From contig OY755241.1 of NCBI GenBank assembly GCA_963576725.1, forward strand, positions 32,800,853-32,864,852: DNA of 64,000 bases, written 5' to 3'. Position 1 is the stretch's first letter; each line of letters opens with the position of its first letter. The notes beneath the pieces were generated by a model. It ran no database searches. It had not been told where the DNA came from and saw only the letters and a program-made list of their open reading frames with translations. The DNA comes from Azorinus chamasolen (Eukaryota > Mollusca > Bivalvia > Cardiida > Solecurtidae). Below, one piece after another: positions 28,601 to 41,011 of the stretch. Made by a program: the position numbers and the translations under genes.

Positions 28601-31600
28601 GGTATTAAAGTATGTGTTCCCAGATCTTACTGAACGTATTAAAGTATGTGTTCCTAGATCTTACCTCCTGTGGAGGAACATTGTGGCAGTATGTTCTTAT
28701 GTCCACGACTTTCATCTCGTCAATACAAGGAAAAAGGAACACCAGGCCTGAAATTATACTATCATCAAAATTTCAAAGATACAAATAAAGGGATGTATTT
28801 CAATACAACAATCGTCATTTCTGAGACAACTCCTATGTTTTGACCACTCCGTAGACAATGGAATCGGCAGTAGGTAAACATGTTAGTAGTTAACACTTTG
28901 AGCAGACATTTTACAATCCTTTCCCTGTTCTATGTTTATTACAACTTCCAATACCTAATGAATGTTCATGGACAAAGTAGTTATAGTGAAATATGGAAAG
29001 TGCAACTTTGTAGCCATTTTACGAAGTATAGAATCAGAGTTATCTTATCCCATTAGCAAACAGAGCAGACCCGGATCAGAAGCTCCTATAGGAGCTGTCT
29101 GATCTGGATCTGCTCTGTTTGCAGATGCGTGAAAACACATTTAAATGAGGGAAAGGGTTAAGCCCCATTTTACGTCATCTGGATCCAAACTGCTAACAAA
29201 TGCCAATCAAGTCGCGCTTAGCATGATAATTGTCAGTTGGCTCTCTTACAAGTTTTCTGTATTGTGAAAAGCAATGATTTAGTTATGTAACGTTTTCATG
29301 AACATAATTTCATTTTATATCACGTTTATATATATACATGTAGAGTAAAACCACTATAATCCAACCAATTCATAAATAAACATGGGTATATTTAAAAGTT
29401 GGCGACTGCCTACTGCAGGTCGAAAGTAATACAGAACACTATCTTCCTAACATTCGTTATGCACAATCTACCATCTGCCTTAATAGCTCTTTACTTCATT
29501 AATATACATTTTAAACATTTGCAAACATAGACCCAGACCGGACGGTTCCTGTAGAAACCGTCTGATCAGGGTCTGCTCTGTTTGCTTATGAAAAAAAAAG
29601 ATTCTTCAGTTTCTGAAATGGCAAACAAATCCATTTTTCACTAACCGATTAAATAACAAATTCAGGTAAGGTATATTAATAAAATCACGGGTTCTTGTAA
29701 CGATATTCATAAGGGAAAGAGGTAAAGAGACATACAGTAAAACCTCGATTATCCGAATTTTCGGTAGAGAAGAATTTAGACCCTTTTAGGCAGGTGGCTG
29801 CTTAATGCATGGTGAACGTCATGCAGAAAGCTCCTAGAGGAGCTTTCTGCATGACGTTCACCATGCATTAAGCTGCCACCTGTCTTAAAGGTCGATAATG
29901 ATACGTATTTTAGTGTTCGGATAATCGAAGTTTTACTGTACTTATAACTCTTTTTGATGGTCACTTTAGAGACGTTCCACTGTATATGTGTATCCTACCT
30001 GGTCCCGATGCCTTGTTTGACGCAATCTTACCAAGTCGGAAAATAACACCCCTTTCATATTGTCGAACTACCTGAAAATATAGAATTGTTATATTGTAAA
30101 AATGTTTATATAAAGTTCCCCGGTTCCAGAATTCTAACAGTTTGGCAGCGCAGAAGGCGTTGACTTAGATCGGACGCCAGTTTCTGTCTGACTCTGGAAC
30201 ATAACGTTGTTTAATAGTTTGTTTGAGTCTGATGTCGTTCCCAGTTACCAGAGTGGACAGATGTTTAGTTTTACTCAAATTTTGACCAGTCAGATACTTG
30301 GGAACGAACCCAGACTCTGAAGTTTTCATAACCGGACTCCAGTTAACCCTATACGTACTATAAGTGGATCTCACATTATATAACCTGGCAAATAGCGTTC
30401 AACCAGAGAAGGCACCTTAACCCTTTCCCTCATATAAACTGATTTGCAAACAGAGTAGACCCAGACCAGACGGCTCATGTAAGAGTCGTCTGATCAGGGT
30501 ATGTTTTGTTTTTTTTATGCATTGATATAGAATTTGACAAATCAGATGGGTCTGTTCTGTTTGTTTATGTAATGATATAGAAGTTGACCAATCAGATGCT
30601 TGAGAATGATCTCAGACTCAGTTTCAGTTTTATTTCAAAGTTAATCAAAAAGTTTTATAACCTATTTGTCAGGGCGTTCTTCATGAGAAAATGTTATATC
30701 GAAGTGAATGCTCTAAATACCTGTTTGCCTAAGTAAAGTTAACATGAAGAGTTTATGTGATGTACAATAATCATAATTATCCAAGGTCTATAGACAAAAA
30801 CCTTTCTTACCGACATTTGAAAATCAAAACAATGCTTAACTGGTCGGCGGCCAATGGCTAAAATAGTTTTCTATATTCATTCAGTGGGTAACACAAATAA
30901 TCAAAACACTCAAGAAAGTAAAATATTTACAGGAGTACTAAATGAAACATTATGGAATAATAGCTGCTTACTGGACCTAGCACATATAATAGCTGCTTAC
31001 TGGACCTAGCACATATAATAGCTGCTTACTGGACCTAGCACATAATAGCTGCTTACTGGACCTAGCACATAATAGCTGCTTACTGGACCTAGCACATAAT
31101 AGCTGCTTACTGGACCTAGCACATAATAGCTGCTTACTGGACATAGCACATAATAGCTGCTTACTGGACCTAGCACATAATAGCTGCTTACTGGACCTAG
31201 CACATATACCCTATATATGTGTTGTCAGTTAACAAACAGTGCTTACTCATGAACATATCTGTATAGAATAATCGATAACACGAAGATACATGTACAACGT
31301 TCGCATGTTTTGACGATACAATTGCATGTACAATGTACTTATGTTAATTACATTTCGACAAGATATTTATTAATTGTAGTACCACAATATGATAATAAAT
31401 TCCCATAACAAGGATACCGTAAACACCGTACACAAGTACTACATGTAAATACATAAATATGCCCCCTTTGTCCCCATGTATGCCCAATACGCATGTGTAC
31501 GGAACTCTAGTGTACAGAACTCTGAGTGGGAAATTGGCATAGGCTACATTTAACATACAATTGGTATATTTCGTATATGTTTTGTTAGGATGGACCGAAT

Positions 31601-34600
31601 GGTCGCAGTTTCAAATCGCAGCGTTTACATTTGAAAGCAACGAGACAACTCACTTTAGCTCGCCGAGTCGATAAAAACGTTAAGTGATTTGAACTAGAAT
31701 TTCCTTTTGTGTTTGCAATACTCCCACATATTCCGCCCCATTTTATATCCTATATTCCGTATTAACGCGTGTGTGTTTTCAATACGCCCACATATCCCGC
31801 CCCATTTTATATCCTATACTCCATATTAACACTTATTTACTCCATAAATACGCCTTTGCAAACAAAGTAGGCCCAGCTCAGACGGTTACTACATTAGACG
31901 CCTGATCAGGGTCTGCTCTGTTTGCTTATGATAATATAGAACTGGGTTCATGCTTATAAAACTTTTAGTTGAGTCTGAGTTCGTTCTCAACTTTTTGATT
32001 GGTCAGATTTGAGCCTTTGGCTCAAATCTGACCAATCAGAAGCTTGAGAACTCAAATCTGACCAATCAAAAGCTTGAGAACGAACTAAGACTCAACTAAA
32101 AAGCTTTATAAGCATGGACCCAGACTCTACAGTCTCTGCTTTGGTAAACAAATCCATGTGTTAATATTCCATTAAAAATTAGTCTAATCAATATTGATCA
32201 TGCCGTTTTTTCTTACATGAATATTCACTGAGTAAAGTGTTGGGACTTAACAATGCTTTACCTTTAAACAACATAGCAAGTTGAATGGAAAAGTAAAGAT
32301 TATCAGTAACACGGAAAACACCATGAGGATGCGTCCACAACATCCAAGGCTGGGGTCAGTGTCATCCAGGCCTGATCTATCTGAAATAGAAAATAGGCAA
32401 TAACAGCAGAACTTCTCGAGGTCTAATTATGGGTCTGTAAGGCAGCAGGTAGCTTAATGCAGGTCAACAGTAATACAGAAAACCAGTATAATAACTTTCT
32501 GCATTACCTGTGCCCTGCATTAAGCAACCATCGGCTACTTAAGACTCGTACGTTTAATAAATCAATGACCGCTTGGGCAGGTTCTTCTGTACCAGTAAAA
32601 CAATTCTATCATCGGTGTTCGGGTCCCTTCAGAACGTCTACACTGTTGTACATGGTTTGCAATGCGACCCCTTATCCCATAGTGGTTGATATATTCTGAA
32701 TACCCTTAACAGATACACTTTGACAAATACTGCAGACCCAGGTAAAACGTCACTGCAGGGGGCGGTAGTCTAGTGGTAACGCGCTTGCCTATCAGTCCGG
32801 AGGTCCGGGGTTCAAATACCAGTACCTCCCGGAAATTTCAGAGACGCCTTTTCGTGTCTCCCACCCACACATCCTCTCCACCCAGGGGTTAAAATGGGTA
32901 CATGTGAGGGTCACTCGCCGGAACTGCGGCTGCATGATTCCGCCATATGTTAGCAGTGCTCAATATTGTAGGCCAATGACTCAATGACCAGGGGAGTAAA
33001 TGTACAGTCGGCTGAGCGGTCAGTCGGACAGAAAGTAGACTATTACTAGGTACTTTACTTATGCCAGTTACTTTACATCGGAATTAACTAAATAATTCAG
33101 CCTTAAAGTCCAGCTTTTACGACTTGACTTCCATTTGCAAACAGTCTGAGTAACACGGCGTCTCATCAGGATCTAAGATGTTTTACCCTAGACAAGTAGA
33201 TTCTCCAAACGCTTGACAAGTACTCTGCAAACGCTTGACAAGTAGATTCTCCAAACGCTTGACAAGTAGTTTCTTCAAAACGCTTGACAAGTAGATCTTC
33301 AAACGCTTGAAAAATAGATCTCCAAACACATGACAAGTGGATCTCCAAACGCTTGACAAGTAGATATCCAAACGCCTAACAAGTAGATCTCCAAACGCTT
33401 GACAAGTAGATCTCCAAACACTTGAAAGTAGATCTCCAAATGCTAGACAAGTATATCTCCAAACGCTTGACAAGTATATATCTAAACGCATGACAAGTAG
33501 ATTCTCCAAACGCATGACAAGTAGATTCTCCAAACGCTTGACAAGTAGATTCTCCAAACGCTTGACAAGTAGATCTCCATACGCTTGACAAGTAGATATA
33601 CAAACGCTTGACCAGTAGATCCTCAAAACGCTTGACAAGTAGACTCTCCAAACGCTTGACAAGTAGATCTCCAAACGCTTGACAAATTGATTCTCCAAAC
33701 GCTTGACAAGTAGATCTCCGAACGCTTGACAAGTAGATCTCCGAACGCTTGACAAGTAGATCTCCAAACGCTTGACAAGTAGATTTTCAAAACGCTTGAC
33801 AAGTAGATCTCAAAACGCTTGACAAGTAGATCTCCAAACGCTTGACAAGTAGATTCTCCAAACGCTTGACAAGTAGATCTCCAAACGCTTGACCTCCAAA
33901 CGCTTGACAAGTAGATCTCCAAACGCTTGACAAGTAGTTATCCAAACGCTTGGACGAATCAGCAGCAGATAAAGTTTGAAAACAGTTCAGATCCAGATGA
34001 AACGACCAGTAAGAGCAAGCTGTTTGACATCTGGGCAATAGTTTCTCAAAAATATAATAGAAAATAATTAACCACTTGTCCCTTTAGCCCATAAATACGT
34101 CTTTGCAAACAGAGAAAACCTAGATCTGAAGTATCCTGTTTTACCCGTCTGATCTGGGTCTTTTCTGTTTGCTTATGAAATAATATAGATTTGATTCTAC
34201 AGTTTCTACTATGGCTAACCCATGTGCCATTATAAACAAGAAATATCTTTTAAAAAGATATTCAGCGGCATTCAAATATTGACTTAATGTACAAAACAAT
34301 AATGATATTAAATCTCTGCCAACTTAATTTCAATGTTTCGAGATTCTGTTAGTACAGGGAACTAGATCTATGAAGGGTTGCTTGTAATTATACTAGCAGA
34401 GAAGCATGTAATGGAAATGCCTTGGAGTAGAATAAGCAATTATGGAAAAATTTAAGTTACATTTATAGGAAATCACTATTAAAATGTACAATGTCAAAGT
34501 ATTTTTTAAAACTATCTGAAGTTAGTTCTTCATTTTACCTATTATAAAAATTTACTTGAAAGCATGTATATTTATATTGATATGAAGATAACTAATTGAA

Positions 34601-37600
34601 TACACTTTAAATAAAGCATACATAATTTAGTTTTTGTTTGTGCATAGGCTGTAATTACTTAAAGAAAGGTATTTATCTATAGCCTGGATCAACGCATTAA
34701 TTGACGTGTGTGCATCATCATTAGTGACACCATTAAATGAATATACATGTATTTTTAAAACTATATAAAGTTAGCTATCTCAACCTACTACTCGATCCAA
34801 AGCGCCAGGTGATAGAGCCGTAACAATAGCATTCAGTAAGTAGCTTTATATCACAGAGAGCGAATAACCAGAACCTTAATTGGTGCTGTGGTCGGGGATA
34901 GTAATTAATACTATTAATGCCACTACTCTAATATACTAAACAACATTTCTTCTTTATTTCCTATAGCATTGCCTGTGAATTATGGTGGTTTCAGCAAACT
35001 ACCTGTTCGTCAAAGTGGATGTGATCAAATGTGGTGTAACGTGCAAACCGAGAGACCCAGCAACAACAAACCCTGTCGGTGCAAAGCTTAAGCTCACATC
35101 AAGAGATGTTTGTTGCGCTATATATTACCTCCACTTCCCCAGATACAATGATCTGGTCAGCCTCATTTGCATAATTACCAACGTTCTACGAACGTTACAT
35201 TACTCTCCCCTCCGAGAACTCTCGTCCCGAGACTTGGACCCTGGGAGACCCGTGGGTAAGGCAACTCCGGTCTGGCAGTTGTCTTTATCCCACCGCTGCC
35301 ACCATTTGTAACGTGCAAACCGAGAGACCCAGCAACAACAAACCCTGTCGGTGCAAAGCTTAAGCTCACATCAAGAGATGTTTGTTGCGCTATATATTAC
35401 CTCCACTTCCCCAGATACAATGATCTGGTCAGCCTCATTTGCATAATTACCAACGTTCTACGAACGTTACAGTGGTATTAAATTGATAGCAAAATGATAA
35501 TAAATGTTTAAAAGTTTAATAGTGGTTTTGGCAAACTGGCAATAATGCTCAGCAATCATTACCATGAGGTGATAAGTACGATAATGTGTTAGGAAATGAT
35601 ATAAAGTATGACACACCAAAAATTGAATAGTCAAAATTGATCCACACCTTTTGAGGATAATAGATCTATATAGTTTTATTCAGTAATATTGTTTATGTAT
35701 TATATACTCTAGTTTTGATAATGACCAAAGTAATAAATAATTCATATTGTTTTACCGGTCATGGTAATAAACAACTATGTGACTACAGTATTGTACATGT
35801 ATTTGAATCCACCAAAAGTTGAACTAAACAACATTTTGACTGAAAACAAAAATCATAAAGTGAGTGGCAAACAGTTTGGACCAAGACTAAAATCAAAACT
35901 GAATGGGATAGTAAATCATTAGTAATGTGTTATGTGGTCTGGTGCTGTTTTAATAACTAAACAATGTGACTATAGTATTTGAAAGCACCTCTTTATCACT
36001 CATTGTACCCAAGGTTGAGTAAGTGTGAATATGTCACCTGCTTAGCTAATATCCTGATCTGTATAAACCAAAAAAAAAATGGACCACATATCAATATTTA
36101 ACATATAGATAGTTATTTAATGATTTTGATTATTCAATTTTTGCTTTTTAATACAAATTTTCAATTTTTGCCGAAACGTCCTAGGCCGAATAATTAGATG
36201 GCCAAAACGTCCTGGGTCGAAACATCCGGGGCGAAACTTCCTATGCCGAAACGTCCTACATTCAGTTTGGCCATGTGTAGAGGCATTATAAAAAAGGCTG
36301 TATGCCAGTCAAGGGATTAACTAATGAAAATACGGTTTACTAGAACATAGAAGTAGTTCATATGCAAATTACAATGTAACATAGTTTCTGATTGGTGGAA
36401 AACTAGAACAAAAGTGAAAATAGACAGCTAACCGCTGAAAAAAAGCTAATAAATAATCACGATGTCATTATTTCTTACACGAATGTTCATGTAGTAAACG
36501 GTCATATGACGAGACAATAAACCACGTGATGGGCCGGGGGGGGGGGGGGGGGAGGGAGGAGGACTGTCTGCGCCAACAACGGTCAAGGTCTCTGGTGGGT
36601 TTTTTTTTTTATAAATATAAGGGACAATTTCCTGTTCAATTCGATGAAACATGTTTTAAGTGACAACTGGCTTGAATAAAGAAACACGTCTATAAATCAG
36701 GTGTTTGCTTAAAGCAGGACGAGCACTTTTGGTCGCTCAATTGGAAGTTTTTATCGTTATAGCCTACTAGTGCCCAGTGTCCCTTAAACAGGATATAGGG
36801 TCTGCACTGTTTGCTCAACCCATCAATGTCAATGACATAGTCCAGGAAATATTTTGTTCGCCGTGCCCCTTGAAAATGAAAATGGATGGGTTCCGTAGTA
36901 AGATCTAGACGGGTTTTCCTGAAAATAATATGGGGAAATTGGTTAAGCTATAGCATGTGTTAACCCATTCCTACCTTATACTGATACCTTTTGACGCCTC
37001 TGTCAAAATCTCCTTTTGAAACAATTGTGATGAGTAGAGCAGTTGCTCATTAGGGTACAGAAGCTCTATTTATCACAATGGTTTCATATCTACATATTCT
37101 CATTTTTTTTCTATTGTTTCCTATTAACTGTTCCTTTTCAGTAGATTTATTCAAAGTGGTAGGATCTAAAAATAGCCTGAGGCAATGAATTAAATAGCTC
37201 GTACAGTTAACCTTGAGCTATAGGTGTTACTGCACTTTGGTAGTGAACTTACTGTGGGCCGTTGTGGGCTTCAACTGTTCTGTTTCCTGCGTCTCCATGG
37301 TCATACCTGTTTAATAGAATTCACGATTAATGACATTAACCATTTTCTTGATTCCCCGTCTTTTAAACCTGTTTAAACAGAGTATAAAATATCAGACGGC
37401 TTCTGTATGACAATTCTAATCCAGGTCTGCTCTGTTTGCTCATTCCGTTAGGAGTTGTTTGATCATTGTTTCTTATGATGATCTTATTCTCCACTGTTTG
37501 TCATATTTCTAGATTCCCTTACTTTACTCTACATACTTATAATAGTATGTATTTACTCCATGAATATTCATGTAAGAAATAATGACATTATGATCATTAA

Positions 37601-40600
37601 TTAGACTACTGCTTACAATAGCACATGAAAACGTGCCGTTGGGCTATAGTAGAAGCTGTAGAATCATAGATCCATTATTTCATAAGCAAATAGAGCAGAT
37701 CTTGATCAGATGGCTCTTACTGTAGCCGTCTGATCTGGATCTATTCTGTTTGCAAACTTGTACAAATGCGTATTTATGTAGTAAAGGGTTATTCATGATG
37801 TGAAACAAATGGCATGAATAGTCTTCACGTAAAAGATAAATATGTCTAGCTTCAGATACACTTATAAAACAAAGGCATTCATCAATATTAACCAATGTAT
37901 ATAAATTATATGGGTTCAACGTTTTAACACCTTTGCAAACAGAGCAGACATAAATCAGACGGTTCCAGTAGGATCTGTCTGATCATGGTCTGCTCTGTTT
38001 GCTTATGAATATATTGTTTATTTTATATACCTAATGGATGCTGATCTTTAGCTAACTTTACTTTTTATCTGTACAGTAAACCAACTCTAAAGCGACCATT
38101 TAAAACAGGTATCCTTAATTACTTATGGGGCTTCAAGCAAGGTGAAAGCATAATGTTGGACGAAAGTTATGCGCAAATCCCCTACAGGGCCTTTCTGAAT
38201 TAAGCAACCACCTGCTCCTAAAGCTACCAATATCTTTTCACTAAGTGATCCCTCTAAAGGAGTACTACTTTATATTCCTACACGCCACAGTTTCTGTATT
38301 ACCAGAGTTAGCTAAGGGTATGATAGTTGAACATGTCCTAAGCGATCATACTTGAGCATACAAGTCTTTACAAGCAGGTAGTTGCTGAATGCAGGGCAAA
38401 CGTAATGCAGAAATATCCTACAGGAGCTTTCTGCATTACGTTGCTCTGCACTTAGCTACACCCTGTCTTACAGACCAATAATTAGAACTATTTTTAATGA
38501 CCGCTTAAGACAGGTCATCCTGTAATCACATATTTACACCAAACCCCTATATTGTAACTATTATTTAACCCTATACTCCATAGATACGCCATTAATGCCC
38601 CTAACTCGGCGTTTCATCAGGATCAACTGCTTGATGCTATGACTGTGTTGTTGAAAAGACATACTATATAAAACAACAGTGACAGCTGAAGTTGATGTCA
38701 TTTTTTAACCGACAAAAATTGCTTCGTTGGCTAAAGGTTATTTATAACGATAGCTCAGCAGTCTAAATGTTACTTATACGTAACATCGCATCCAACTCTT
38801 TTAGCCGCTAAATGTGATTACCTACGCAAATAGTTTGGATCCAGATGAGACACAGGGTAACTCGACGTATCATCAGGATCCAAACTGTTTGCTACTGTGA
38901 CTGTTGTTTTGTAAACAAAAATGAAGAAACGTAAAGCATGAAAATCGAAGCAGACGAAAATTGAAGCAGACGACTAAGGTTGCAGACGACAAAACTTGGC
39001 AGCGAAAGAGTTAAGACGCGATATGAATCGGAATAATCTTGCTAATATCAGATACTTTGTGCATGATCAACCTGTAAAAAGTCACGTGATATACTAAGAG
39101 GCGTCCCTCTGATTGCCTTTTTGCAGCGTAACAGTTGAAAGTTAGAAAACGAAACACGAAGCAGGTGGCGGTGGTCTAGTGGTAACGCGCTTGACTATCA
39201 GTCCGGAGGCCCGGTCCCTCCCGGAAATTTCAGAGACACTTTTCCGTGTCTCCCACCCGCACATCCTCTCCACCCAGGGGTTAAAATAGGTACATGTGAG
39301 GGTCACTCCCCGGTACTGCGGCTGCATGATTGCGCCATATGTTAGCAGTGCTCAATATTGTAGGCCAATGACTCAATGACCAGGGGAGTAAATGTACAGT
39401 CGGCTGAGCCGTCATACGGACTGAAAGTAGACTATAACTAGGTACTTTACTTTTTGTAGGATTCAGAATATCCGGACTAAATTATTTTTACATGTATATA
39501 GTTGTGTTTTACTTTTCGACTACATATATTATCGTAATGTTATTTTACTTATTTGTGGCTTACCACTGTTATACATTACGAATTGGAGTTCAAGGATACA
39601 TACATGTAATATATTCACATCAATACTTTCTGTGAAGATTTTAATTAACTGATTAACTTAATTCTACGGTTCTTCAACGTTACTGCAGAATCTTTTCCAC
39701 GCCTTAGTAAACAGAGTAGATCAAGATCAGACGGCTCCTGTAGGAGGCTAAGAGCTGCCTGATCAGGGTCTACTCCGATAGCTCATTAAATTATCATAGA
39801 TCTGATTCTACCATGTCTACCAATGCCAAGCATCACGTGTACATATGCTATTATAAACATACAGCTAATGAATATTCGTGATGTCAGCATCTGTTACATG
39901 ATTCAACAGGGAAATGGTCAACTATATTGTTTCACTAATACTGCCTCGTTTTGACGCCTCTGTTATGAAGTCATTGTGATAAATAAAGCATTTCGAGGGC
40001 TTGGTGCAAAACTATTGTAACTCCTTCACAAAATTTCTCTAGTAAATGCTTCTTTTTCGTAGATTTTATCAGCTAGGTTTGGTCTTAACTACCGAATGAA
40101 GGAATGGGTTAAGAGAATTGTGTGCAAACCATATTCCAAATTAGTGCACGTACAACTCCTTTAGTGTGGGAAACGAGTCACTAATGTCCTTTGCAAGTGG
40201 TGTAAATCCAGGTGAGAGGGAGCTCTAGAGGAACTTTCTCATCAGAGTCTGTTTATACAAAACCTCGTCGTAGCCACGTTGTTGGTTTGTAGTTTTGTCC
40301 GTGCTGTTGAATTACGTGTAATTAAATGCACATGTGAGGAAGCCTCCCGGCTGGCTTGCAGTAGGTCGGTGTTTCTACCCAGATGTTCTTCTGTGCACGA
40401 CACTGGTGAGAGGGAGCTTTCTCATCAGAGTCTGCACTGTTTATACAAAACCTCGTCGTAGCCATGTTGTTGGTTTGTAGTTTTGTCCGTGCTGTTGCAT
40501 AATGTGTAATTAAATGCACATGTGAGCAAGCCTCCCAGGTGGCTTGCAGTAGGTCGGTGTTTCTACCCAGATGTTCTTCTGTGCACGACACACCGCAATG

Positions 40601-40960
40601 TGACCCATACTCAAAAGAACCGATGTGGTCTCATTAACTGGACGTCGCGATATCACTGAAATACTGTTAAAGCAACATACAATCCCCTTACAAATAAAGT
40701 GTAGTAACTGAAAGCATTTGCAAAAACATTTACTTCGATCTCAATGGCATGAGTGAACATATATCTTTGCCACACTTATATATATTTGTATATGTGTGTG
40801 TATGTATGCTAGCTTTCGTGCGTGCGTGCGTATGTGCACGCATGTGTGTGTGTGTCATATTCGAATGTTTGTTTTCCATTGTCTATTATAGTAATGTATA
40901 TATGAGTGTATATATGAGTGTGTTTGTGTGTGAATGAGTGTATGTGTATGTGCGCATATG

Positions 40961-41011
<51 letters not shown>

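Noticed and set aside
32761..32830. tRNA gene
   Set aside because: Boxes A and B are present, but the cloverleaf does not close and the sequence continues as a 300-bp SINE found again at 39 kb.
33183..34038. Overlapping minus-strand frames of up to 194 codons
   Set aside because: They run through the GACAAGTAGATCTCCAAACG array and change frame with each length variant.
34982..35311. 109-codon plus-strand frame
   Set aside because: Lies within the TRIM LTR and internal region; not related to any retroelement protein.
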